In this document: positions 23,701-34,151 of the stretch, one piece after another
Layout: each line of letters opens with the position of its first letter
Position numbering within the stretch: the first letter of the stretch is position 1
NCBI GenBank assembly: GCA_030770545.1
Contig: CM061107.1
Location: 5,916,001 to 5,980,000, forward strand
Source of the DNA: Macropodus opercularis
Lineage: Eukaryota > Chordata > Actinopteri > Anabantiformes > Osphronemidae
Direction of reading: 5' to 3'
DNA length: 64,000 nt
Program-made: the position numbers and the translations under genes
The notes under the pieces: model-generated
Database searches by the model: none
What the model was told of the DNA's origin: nothing
What the model saw: only the letters and a program-made list of their open reading frames with translations

Positions 23701-24489
23701 CAAAAAGTCGTCCTGTTCAGCCTGACTTTGTATCTTTGATGTCTTTGAATGACAACATGCAGGAAAATCAGCAGTGAGATTAGGACTGAGGAGATGATAA
23801 GTGTTTGGCATCAATCCCATCATGGTCTGGGAGAACAAATGAATATCCCCATAGAATTACAAACGCTGCGCTGCAACGTGTCATCTGCGTTGTCAGCACT
23901 GAAGGAGAGAGAGAGGGGGCACCTTGCTGCGGTGAAACGACCTGGTTTGCTCAAGTTCAAAGTCTTAAAAACACCAGTAGTAAATAGTTCAGGTGCTGCT
24001 CAAGCCGTCATTTTTGAAAACAACTCAAAGATTATATTGCCCCACAATTCCTGCCTCTGCCCTCAGGCAAATACCAATACAATCGTGTCCAAGGGAACGA
24101 CGACAATGGTCACAATAAAGATGATGCAGGAAGGAGGAAACATTTCACAAGACTACAAAGGCATCAGATTTACACCTAAAACATTATAAATTAACTTAAT
24201 TAGACCATTGATAAATAAGTGGATAACAATTATATTTATTTCTTCTTCAGTCCCAGTACGCCCTGAAACGAGCTACTGTATAATCCTGTGGTTAACTAGG
24301 AGCAAAAACTATGAAAAAGGAAGTAAACGGATGTAAAAATGTTCCATAACCTTTACCCAGGCTTTAAATACCAGAGAAGCACAGAAGTCGATCAAATGGA
24401 AGTAAAAGCAAAACAGTAATAAAGTCAATCAGCCGACCTTGAAAAAGCAGCAGTGTTAACAGGAGGGAGAGCTGGATAACACGGCGCAT
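17724..24489 (-). CDS. vwa2: von Willebrand factor A domain-containing protein 2 (AMACO)
   Basis: Secreted basement-membrane-associated matrix protein. Coding exons, 5' to 3' on minus: 24489-24438, 22743-22669, 22139-22006, 21930-21821, 20839-20642, 20546-20413, 20333-20204, 19732-19677, 19582-19475, 19390-18809, 18727-18176, 18063-17941, 17851-17724 (TGA). Phases agree throughout and give 793 residues (human 755). Order: hydrophobic signal peptide (residues 1-17); VWA1 (about 50-225) with intact MIDAS DGSHS; Cys-rich linker ending TVCPG; EGF1 (about 297-332, PCDSQPCLNGGTC); VWA2 (about 337-512); VWA3 (about 527-710); EGF2 (about 714-751); then a 41-residue Lys/Arg-rich tail. MIDAS-like motifs of VWA2 (EGSAA) and VWA3 (DASSG) are degenerate. 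The intron after 20204 starts with GC instead of GT. The ATG exon has an acceptor 10 bases upstream of the start, so a separate 5' exon exists. It lies head-to-tail behind tdrd1, as in human. Confidence 0.95.
22744..24437 (-). other. vwa2 intron after the signal-peptide exon
   Basis: A 1.7 kb intron bounded by CAAG|GTCGG and GTGTAG|TG on the minus strand. A 146-codon plus-strand frame (23749-24189) has no recognisable family and no splice support, so I leave it uncalled. Confidence 0.75.
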
Positions 24490-24499
24490 GTTGGGACAC
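24490..24499 (-). other. vwa2: vwa2 5' UTR stub before the start codon
   Basis: Minus-strand TTCCAG acceptor at 24500-24505 is followed by ten bases and the ATG. This shows that transcription begins in an upstream exon and fixes the vwa2 start. Confidence 0.6.
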
Positions 24500-24505
24500 C
24501 TGGAA

Positions 24506-26365
24506 TGACAAACAAAGATAAGTGCTTAGAGGGTAAGGCATCAGTGGAGACACGAAGGGAGGATTAAAAGCAGAATCCTATCAAATACGTGACTGACTAC
24601 ATACTTGTGTGTTTGTTTTAGCTGAGCGTAGGCAGGAGACTTACCTTTGTGTGGGTCAGTGTAACCTCTGCTGGTGTGTACCAAAACACACTGTACAAAG
24701 CAGTCCCTACACAACACATCACTGCCTTGACACCAGCATGTGGATCGGCTCCTATTTTGTCTGGGCTGCAGCTGAACGCTGACTGAAGTGTTCAAAGCGA
24801 CATCAAGATGCCATCTGCTTTTGAAGTGTGCGCAGCATGAGGAGTCCTCAGGGAGCATGTTTTTAACAGGAATGTGTTGAATCCACAAGTATGCAGTGAG
24901 GGCTGTATGTGCATGTTTGAGAGAATGTGCCAAGGTGCGACACACTGACACATTTGGGAAAGACTAAATCTGACACTTAGTTTTCAGCTTTTACGAGCTA
25001 CCACTGCAATAACCGCAGTCCCTGTTAAACCACAGCAGCGCCGTGCGCCGGTGTTCCTTCAGTGTGTTCATCGGTGGGTACACGCAAGTTGAAAGGCTGC
25101 AGATAAGGTTTGATTAACTCTGGCTGCAGATAAGCTTTGGCATAATGTCCTGCCTGTCTCTGAAGTGTGTGTTTGGGTGGGATAAAGTGGATAGACACGC
25201 CAGAGGAACCCTTCCTACAGGTAAGCCTGTGTGTATTTCTGAAACAGAGATAGAATTGTGTGCAGGACGGAGCTGTGTCGAGTGTGTGCTGTTGTACGTA
25301 GTCATGCGTGCCTTCATATAAAACACACACACACCTGTCTTAAAATTGGCTGCTTCCTCACATGCATTCTTCTGGATGCCTATGTCCCCTATTTTGTCTG
25401 TCAGTAGTCGGCTTTGCCTTCTGCTCTAGATGTGCGGCTCCAGCTAAACCATGGAGCATCTTTCAGTGCTGCACGTTCCCACGCTGCTGTCGGCTTTGAA
25501 GAATTAACTCATGATTACAACAAAAAGTCAGTTGGAGTAAAATGTGATGGAAAATTTTGCCACAAGTCAAAAACTGAGGCAAACTGTTAAGGTGAGGATG
25601 TGGCCAGTCTGTCCTGGTCTGCATGGGGCAAATGATGGATTCCTCCAAATATAACAAGTCTAAAATAAAGGAAGGCCTAAGTCACTGGTGTGCTGTGTTT
25701 TGAACTGGTTGCCAAGTTGGAAAGCAGCTCCACACAGTAGCCTATAATTAGCACAGAGCTACAGAGGCTTCTGGACCAGCTTCATACAAAATCCACAACC
25801 TGTAGTTGGAGAAGCAGCCTCAGAGTTTTAATTATTTAAGGAGCGTCACTGGACAAACACTAGAGCAATAGAAGCGCAAATGCGGAAACTTAAGTGTAAA
25901 TGCGCTGCAGAGCATTTAAGCGGTTTGCTCAATGTTACATTCAACAAAGCTAATACTGATAAACATTATTGTGTAATGTGCTTTCTTGCAGCTCACAGCA
26001 TCTGGTCACTTCACTGCGGGGTCAGGCCAAAGGTTGTGACCCTGACATGCAGCAGCAGCTGAGATTTAAACAAATGGAGGCTTGTCGGCGTAATTAAATA
26101 CTAAAAGAATGCGAGAAACGACTTAAGTTACCGTCAAGACGCCGCAGTTCGTCTCCCACCTGCGATTAATGTCCATGTTGCGTCTCACTCGACATCATTC
26201 AGCGGCTAAACTGCGCCGCGTTATTGTTCATGCTTTGCGTCTGTATTAGTTTGTATAAGTCTCGATCGGAGCGAACTCCAGACGAGCGTCTCGCGCACTC
26301 ATTGCGTCACGTCTGGCGAGAAACCCGACGCGCGTGAGCGGCGTCTGAGAACGTTTGCGTCTTAC
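24506..26365 (-). other. Probable vwa2 intron 1
   Basis: Nothing coding is recognisable. It contains a 136-codon minus-strand frame (24951-24541) without homology and a short (AC)n run near 25322-25334. The CpG-rich sequence at 26130-26365 just downstream of the donor belongs to the same island as the putative first exon. Confidence 0.5.
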
Positions 26366-26600
26366 CATGTGTTGCTCGCCACCGTCGGTCCTCTCGGTTC
26401 CTGCGCGCAGCTCTGGTCTGCGGGTTTTCCGCTCCGCTCTGCGGGGCAGCGACCCCACCTACTCGCCATGCCCACCTCTGATGTACCTGCGCCGGTGGCC
26501 TCCTCTCATGCCACAAAAGGCAAGTATAGACAGTGCGGAGCCAAAAAGCCCCAATAAACTTGTACCATTCATACTCCTCCTCAGGAGAACCTAGCACACA
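26366..26600 (-). promoter_or_regulatory. vwa2: Probable non-coding first exon and CpG-rich promoter of vwa2
   Basis: On the minus strand a strong donor (ATG|GTAAGA at 26366/26365) ends a CpG-rich stretch that begins near 26600 and continues to about 26130. Such CpG density is otherwise rare here. The vwa2 ATG exon has an acceptor just before its start codon, so this is the best partner: a 5' exon followed by a 1.9 kb intron (26365-24500). The 5' limit is a guess, and the open frame through it is taken to be non-coding. Confidence 0.45.
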
Positions 26601-27017
26601 GACTTAAAGAGACCTTAAACTGGAGAAGCGCCATTATTACTCAATCAAGAAAAGAAAACGCACTCAGGGCAGAACACAAATCACTGGAGTTTGTTTTGCC
26701 ACAAAACGTTTATGTAAACTGAAATCAGGATGCCATCCAGGGTGAACAGACCCAATGGCAGCACAGCATTAAACAAGAGGCAACTTTAACAAACTACCCA
26801 AAGTAGTGCATGCAGTTTTGTCCTCCAGAAACAGAACCTAAACACTGACTGGAACTCAAGTAAGTTAACAGCTGAGAAGCTCAGAGTGAACAAGCAGTGT
26901 TAAGACAACAAAACTAAAACATGTCGATTTGTAAAATAAAAACTAAATATTACAAGTTAGGCAGAAGGTCCTGGAGTGTTTTTAAACCTGAAACAAGCAA
27001 ACAAGACTATAAAGCTG
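26601..27017 (-). other. Short tdrd1-vwa2 spacer
   Basis: About 400 bases between the tdrd1 stop and the start of the vwa2 CpG-rich region. The two genes are in tandem on the minus strand. No coding potential is seen; this should hold the tdrd1 3' UTR and upstream vwa2 promoter. Confidence 0.5.
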
Positions 27018-30000
27018 TTATTTTATTCTTTCCACTAAATCCTTGATGAGAGAAAGTTGTTGTTGCATTAACTGTGCCAGGTGGTCCATCTGAAAAAAGG
27101 AGACATGTAGTTAATTTACCCAGCTTCTAATCACTACTAGATAAACACGCTGAAACTGTTGAAGCTGCTCTGACCTGAGTGTTCAGGCTCTGACAGCAGC
27201 AGCTGGAGGCCTGAGAATCTGGAAATCAAACAGAGAACATAGTCACAAGTCACATTAATGGGCCACGCATTCATCTTAGAACAAAGAGCATTAAACACAA
27301 TGGTTCAGACATGCAGGAATCGGGTTCTGCTTTCAAGCACACATACCGTTAGTGTTCTGAGATGATGACCCCAGTTGCTCAGTAGTCACAGGATTGTCTA
27401 GAAGGGAAAAAAACACGTTTTTTCTTCTTCTGTTGAAGATATGATTAATTAATAAAAATGGATTAAAGTTAACAAACCATAAAGTGACGGTGCAGAACTG
27501 CTTGTACTCTGCTGTGAAGGCTGGGGTGTTTGATCTGGGATCATGGTTAGAGCACTGCCAGTACTTGGGTTTTCCAGTCCATTTTGGGTTTCAGGTGCTG
27601 ACTTGGGCTGGGGGCTGTCAGGTGGAGTTGTAGCACTGGGGATAGGAGGGAGGCTGAAAGGTTGGTCGGCCGTCTGAGGGATGGCGGGGCAAGGATCATT
27701 CTCAGTCTGGACTAGTCGTTCCTTCAGGATCATGGCTGTGAGGTCCCCTCCACCTCTCTCAGTAGGAAGAGTGAGTGAAAGCACATTGGCAGAGCCATCA
27801 AATGAATGGACAGTGGCCAGCACGCCATTCAGCAGGAAGCTTCGAAACATCTGCTGCACGTCCTCAGACCACTCTGCAGGAAAGTGCTCCTTACCTTCAA
27901 ACAAAGAGGGGAAACAGAGGAGTGAATGACCTGCTGTAGCCTAAAGCAAATCACAGAAAGACAAATTTAGGATTGAACTCAAACTTTATTTCCGAATAGA
28001 AAACTGGTACAAATATATTTTTTGTATTACCAGCAAGGGTGCAGCGAATGATCTGAAAAGGGAGCTGCAGCAGGTGGGCTGGGATGGGCAAAATTCTAGA
28101 TAATGGCACCTTTTCAGTGTTGCCATAATCTGCATAGATGACACTCATTTCACTCTCACCATTCGCCAGGACCACGGCTCGGTACCACTTATTGTCAGCT
28201 GAAACAAGCCAAGGAATAAATAAGATAACAGCAGATGCTCACAAATAGGTGTTGGACAGAACGGTTTTACCTCAATCAAAAGAGGAAAAATAGAAATTGC
28301 ACACGCAAAAACATCACTACAATCTTTAGATCGTTTGAACTTGATCCTTTAAGAGTAAACTACTACATAGCTGAGGCTTTACCAGCGGGAACTCTACTGC
28401 CAGAACTAACAACTCTGTTAAATCAGACCCTGTGGTTAAAGGAGCTGTGTGCCTTGTTTAAAAAGGAACAATTGTTACGCTCTGCTTCTACATGTAATTA
28501 CACAGCATGTTCACGGCAGACACCAAATTACCAGCTTGCGTCTGCAGCGGCAACTGTAGGTGCGGCCTTAAACATAAAACCTGAACAGAATAATGAGACA
28601 GGAGAATTCAGAGACAGGCGGCTTCTGCTTAATGATGTACCAGGATGTCTTTCCTGTAATCATCCAACAATGTGTAGAAATCATATTGTCTATGTGGAGG
28701 GCTTTCCCCTGCTGACAGTACCTATTAAAGATACAATTTCCTAGTGAACAGGATACAAAATAATAAATATGAAATAAACACCTTGCTTGTTTTTTTGTAT
28801 TTGGAATAGAAATACCATAGATTACAGTATAGACTAATCAGGCATAATATCATGACCACCTGCCTAATGCATTGGTGCTGTCTGATTAGTGTATTGCTTT
28901 ACTTTTGTTAACATAACAGGATACTTCACCAGAAAATTGGGCACAACATGCTGCCCCGGGAGCAGGTCTGGTCAGAACAGAGGATAAAGAAGCCTGGTTG
29001 TTTGTGCAGTAGGCAGCCACCTCCACCATCACCTCCTGGATCTTCTGCTTGTCCACTGCAATTGCAAGAAACACATCAAACACAACAAAACCTTTTATTT
29101 GGGTATATTTTCATGGCACATAAGTGCAAAATATTGACCTTGGCTGGAACGAAGTATGTAGAACAGAGAAGGACTAGTGACAGCTGCAAAGAAAACCTGA
29201 AATGTCTTGTTAAGAGGCAGCTCTTCTGTCTTCCAGTCCACTGGAAAAGAGGGAACTGAAACAAGAGTCCTACTTTTTAATTGCACTTTTAAAATAGACC
29301 ATGTCATCTTGAGGACAGTGACATTGTAGCTGACCTGCTGATGAAGTTTCTCCCAGCCTTTCACTTGGAATCTCTTTAGAACTGGCTCCTGTGTGGTTGA
29401 AAGCTTGCAAATGTATTTGGCTGTGCTCATTTTCCTTCACATTCTCCTGACATTTAGGCCCAGAGCCTGTGGTCACATGAGCCTCTTGAATTGTTCCAGA
29501 GCTTTTGGCTAGTCCCTCAGAGAGTAGGGCAACTGCCACATTCTGCCCTCTGCTCTGGAGCTCCACGCCATAACCCTGTGCAGTGACAGAAAGGACACGT
29601 GCACAGAGATGTACGCCATCCACCAGAGACTGGAACCACAGGGTGGCTTCACTACTCCACCCTGAACCCAGGGGCTCCACACCTAAACCGAAACAAACAA
29701 ATTGAATTTCAGAATAATCCCCATAATCGTGCTAAAATAAGTCAAAAATGCCCAACTGTAGGAAGTTAGCATAGGATTATGGTATCATTTATTAAGTATT
29801 TGTTTCTCTTTTAAATATAAGTCTTAAAAAAAAAAAACAGCATAACAACTCTCACAAGCACTACCTGCAAGAAAGCAGTGAACTGCCTGGAAAGGTAGAG
29901 TCAGAAGTTGAGGTGTAATTGCTCTAAGGTGGCTCCTTTCTACATTCATGGTGTAACCATAGTCCACAAAGTTTACAGCGACACGGTTTTCACAAAACGC

Positions 30001-33000
30001 TTTGACCATCGCCCGATACCATGCTCCATCACCTTGCAAGAAAGAAGCACATAATTTAAAAAAATACTAGTTTGTACACAGTTCTGGTGGTATGTAAACA
30101 TATATGATCAGTCTTTGACAGTCACTGATTTGCAGACATGGTTTATTAGAGCTGGCACAGTAGTCTCACCAGGAAACATGGCACAACAAGGTTCTCCCAC
30201 TTTGGGCTCAAAAGATGCTGAATCTGCCTCACAATGTTGCTTCAATTGAACCCCTATGTCTATGAGCCGCTGGTGATCTGTAGGAGACACATAAAATTAA
30301 TCAAGGGTCAAATAAAAATATGAGGGACGATAACAGCAGGTTAAAAAACAAAACATACCTGCAGGATGGTCGATGCGACAGTAAAAATCCCCAGGGTTCT
30401 CCACAGCACTGGTTAACAGTGTCACAGTCTGGCCATCACAAGAAAGATTAGTGCAAGACCACACCAAAGGTTCACCGGTTGGAGTAGGAACTAAAAGTTT
30501 TAATAGCAAATATACATCATATAGATTGCAATTACTGTGTTTGATAACCATATTAAAATGCTTAAAATATATACTACTACTAATCTTAAACATTTCCCAC
30601 CATCAGGTTCTGCAGCAGTTGTCTGGTCAATCTGCTTGTCAGGAATTGCACTAACAGGAGCAGGTGCTCCAAAACCAGCAGAGATCAGCAGCTCGGCCAT
30701 ATTAGCCTGAGGATCACTAGCTTCATCAATCATGGCCACCAAGGCCTTGCCCTCATCTGCAGCCTGGATCTCAACGCGCAGAATTCTGTTTGATACTCTT
30801 CGCTGCAGGGTCAGCAGGCAGTCCTCCGACCAGGTCTCCCAAGTAGGCTGTACCCCTGAAAAAGATGCCACATGTTGCATATGAACGACAGGAAAAGGCA
30901 TAGAAACGGGCAAACAACACCTTTCATCAGTCTATTCAACAGCTTTACTACATACATTTGGCACAGAAACAATGACGCACTGTGCTGAGACTTAGTTCAA
31001 ATTATAAAACAGTTGCTGTTAGTCCAGTCTGCCATCAGATGTCACTGTTCCTCCTCATAGTGAAACCCCGAAGCTTTGAACCGTATGAAGTGCCATACTA
31101 CCTGCTAAACCACAACACATCGCCTGCATGGGAAGAGCCAGCAGAGAAGAGCCGATTGGTCGCAGGTGGCCTAAATCAACCTCTTCACAGTTGCCAAAGT
31201 CAAGATAGCCAACACAAATTCTTTTCTCTGATGAATAACCCAAAACTTTAGCCCTGTACCACTGCTTGTCCTCTGGAGGGAACACACACACACAAACACA
31301 CATGTCCAAACTTCAATCACAAAGAAAGATACGAAGATTATTTTGCAATACACTGTAATACGTGAGTGGGTGAAGCCTTTAAGATTGTACCTGAGAACTG
31401 AGCACAACAAACTGTACCAGGTGCTGGTCTGAAGTTCTGTGAGTAAGGAACTTGGTAGCAGTGTTCCCTCAGCTTTAACTGCAAATCTTGAATCACGCCT
31501 GCCAAGCAAAATCCCTCACGATTAGTCACTAGGTGTTGGCAAAGAAATAACTCGGATTTCTTCTCGCATGTACTCTTGAGCAGATTTTTTCCTCAGGTCT
31601 CACTATTCAAGACAAGTGAATTTGAATAAATGTTACTTACGAGCATTGTCCACCTTCTGCACGATAATTTCACTGGGTGACTTGAAGTGAGTTACCACAG
31701 CAAAAAAGCAGTCACCCACAGCCTGTGTCAGTGGCTCAGGAGGCTGAGCCCAGGAGTTGTCATCTGTTCCACTGGACAAACGCCTGAAGTTATCCCAGGA
31801 AGCACTCACCATGCAGTCTGAAATCCAAATACACATGAAAGATTTACTACAATACTAATTATGACCTGTAAAAATGTCTTATTTTATACTTTGAACGTTT
31901 TATACGTTTTTATACGTTTGAAATTAAGCATGTGTACATATTTATATTAATATAAAAAGTCTGCCCAGTTTTGTTTTGTCAAACAGGAAGTTGCTTACTT
32001 ATATCCTGCTCAGTGGGCGTTACACTGACTGTGTTCTTTGCTGCGTAACTGTGCTCAATGAGAAATGTGCTCAGTTGTTTTCCTAAAAGAAGCAAGGACA
32101 GCGTTACTTTTACTGTGGCTGACAGAAATGATAGCAAGAGCACTTGTCTTTTCTAGTTCCAATCCTATGTAACATACCCATGGAAAGCTGGACATCCACA
32201 GCATGGATGCGATTTTCTAGCGTTTCCACCAATCTCACACTTATGGTCTTGCCGGCCAACATCTGTCTAACTGCGATACAGCACACGTCCGACCACTTGT
32301 CACCCACCGGCTCAACCCCAGCGATGCAGCACTGTATTGCCTGGAAGTAACAGTAACAAATTATCTGTGCATTATTTTAATAACAAGACCTGCCTGACAT
32401 AATGGATGCTTAACAATTGTGTGAAACACCCACGCAAGGACAGAACAGCTTGATATCAGCAGCCAGAGGTCTGATCCTTTCCACAGGTACTTGCTCTTCA
32501 TTGCCAAAGTCAATGTAAAGGACATGGGCCATCATCTGGTCAGTAGACAAAGTCTGAACCAAACCTCTGTACCAGTTCTATGTAAGGAAAAAAGACAAGG
32601 AATCAGTCAAAGACCAAGCTGATCTGGACGTCTGGTAAAACTGCTTAAGGCGGTCTCTGCTCACCATATCACAGGAAAACTGTACTGCGCAAACCTCTCC
32701 AACAAATGGAACATATGACGCTTCTGTAGGGAAACTGTACATTTTCTGAAGTTGTGTCCCGATGCTCTGCAGAGCTTCCAGAATGTCAGGGGTTTGAGGA
32801 TACAGGAAAAACCGGCCAGGATTGTAGAACTCCACAACAGCTGCCTAAAAATGACACACAATTACAACACACAAATATTTAAAATATTTTGGTACTTCAT
32901 AATTGTAATTTGTCTTTATAGTTGGTACCTGGATGTCTTTTCCCTTAGTAATTTCAGTCGACTGCAGGTCCTTCAAATAGATCCTCTGTGAGCTGGAAAT

Positions 33001-34151
33001 GTTGCCATCCTCCAATAACCAGAGGCAAAAAAAAAGGGACAAGATCATATCACTCACACACAAGGTTTTTGAAATATTGCAACTGTAGCATTACAAGTGA
33101 AAATATTACCTGAATTTACACTACCCTTACCTTCAATGGGGTGAGTGTGTCTTCTGACAATGTGCTGCTTTCCTTTGATTTCTCCCTTTAGAGGAAAAAG
33201 CACAATTGCTCATTAGGCATTATAGACAATTTTTTTTCAAATGTACAAACAGACTCATTGTTAGTATTGCAATACAAACAACAAACAGTCCCTGCCTCTT
33301 AGGGTTCATGGGCTTACATTACAGGCTCTGGATCAAAGGATTTGCATATGTGTCTGTGTTTCTTCCAGTCTTCTGTCTGACACAGCACAGAGCAGTAAGG
33401 TGTCTTCTTGCAACGCTTGCATCGGAAATTCCCTGTTAATTACATATCGTATATAACGAAAAATTAAATCATTATCTTAGTCACACTTAGACAGGCTCTG
33501 GCCAATGACATTAGCAAACATGATGCAAATATTGTTAAATGCATCACATATGTATGTGTAGGTTAAAGTCAAATATTGAAGTCCTTAGATTTATTTTTGT
33601 TAGGCACTTGTCGTGGTTCTCTTCTGGTTGTTCAGCAACAACAAAACAACAAAAAGCAGCTGTATTGTAATAAAGCAACACATTCATTCTGACATCACTA
33701 ACACAATGCTTAATATTGTAATATTACCTTGATGACCACAATTGCTGCAGAAGTGCATGGTCATTGCAGACGGAGTAGAGCCTGGTATCTGTGGACCAGA
33801 CAAATAAACTTTACTTTGAATCGGTGGAAGCATGTTATAATGAAGACCTGTGACCTATACATACTGCAGGTGTATCTTTGCTGAAGGGCGACAGTATGGG
33901 ACCTATAAAAACACGTCAACATACAGAATTAGGTCCAAGCATTTGACCGACATTAGTTAGTGTCTGGTAGTGTGACCGTTGTGCCACTTACCGTCTCCAG
34001 TGGGGCCGAATGCAGGACGCGCGGCTTTGGCTCCGGGAAAAATGATGTGTCTCGGAAGAGACACTGCGGGAAACGGGGCCACGGGATACGAGGATGGTTT
34101 CCTCAAGGGCGGGTTAGGCCGCACCATGTTAGGGGGAAACACCGGGTACAT
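27018..34151 (-). CDS. tdrd1: Tudor domain-containing protein 1, full-length, 25 coding exons
   Basis: Germ-granule scaffold of the piRNA pathway; its Tudor domains bind symmetrically dimethylated arginines of PIWI proteins. Exons 5' to 3': 34151-33992, 33902-33865, 33788-33728, 33432-33318, 33185-33131, 33009-32929, 32844-32665, 32577-32434, 32340-32178, 32082-31999, 31817-31641, 31498-31391, 31272-31102, 30855-30601, 30490-30359, 30277-30170, 30032-29865, 29682-29335, 29255-29139, 29055-28930, 28198-28031, 27894-27478, 27397-27347, 27218-27175, 27089-27018 (TAA). All phases close, giving 1180 residues. A MYND zinc finger spans residues 80-116 (CSNC, CKRC, YCSVLC, then H112 and C116). Four extended Tudor domains have cores near 231-275, 456-512, 678-733 and 931-986, each with a WYR motif. 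Tudors 1, 2 and 4 keep DFGN or DYGN; Tudor 3 reads DYGY. The start ATG (CAGCCATG) directly follows a likely acceptor, so an upstream ATG at 34178 is probably intronic. Confidence 0.96.
27022..27027 (-). terminator. AATAAA overlapping the end of the tdrd1 coding region
   Basis: The last codons AGA ATA AAA TAA contain AATAAA. I find no other canonical AATAAA or ATTAAA on the minus strand before the vwa2 CpG-rich 5' region near 26600. It may serve as the poly(A) signal, or a variant hexamer further on (for example CATAAA near 26710) may be used. Confidence 0.3.
28235..28744 (+). other. Unexplained 169-codon open frame antisense in a tdrd1 intron
   Basis: A plus-strand ATG-to-TAG frame lies wholly within the intron between tdrd1 exons 28930-29055 and 28031-28198. 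The predicted protein has CxxxxC and CxxC-like cysteine pairs near its middle and end, and a leucine-rich N-terminal half. It resembles no family I know. AATAAA hexamers follow within 40 bases of the stop. It could be a small nested gene, decayed mobile-element sequence or chance; chance cannot be excluded at this length. Confidence 0.2.
28833..28890. mobile_element. Short hairpin repeat, MITE-like fragment
   Basis: Nine-base perfect inverted ends (ACTAATCAG at 28833-28841, CTGATTAGT at 28882-28890) enclose sequence containing ATCATGACCACCTGCCTAAT. This resembles a dispersed repeat that I recall seeing widely in teleost genomes. It sits in the same tdrd1 intron as the 169-codon frame. The family name is not certain. 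Confidence 0.45.

Noticed and set aside
23749..24189. 146-codon plus-strand frame in the vwa2 intron
   Set aside because: No recognisable domain, biased composition or splice context; probably chance.
24541..24951. 136-codon minus-strand frame upstream of the vwa2 start
   Set aside because: No hydrophobic leader or family match and no link in phase to the vwa2 ATG exon.
26307..26597. 96-codon minus-strand frame in the CpG-rich patch
   Set aside because: Most likely the non-coding vwa2 first exon; the Arg-rich translation reflects CpG content.
33318..33322. Alternative GTAATG donor for the MYND exon of tdrd1 at 33322
   Set aside because: It shifts the frame and yields a stop two exons later; the GTAAGC donor after 33318 keeps phase through to the first Tudor domain.
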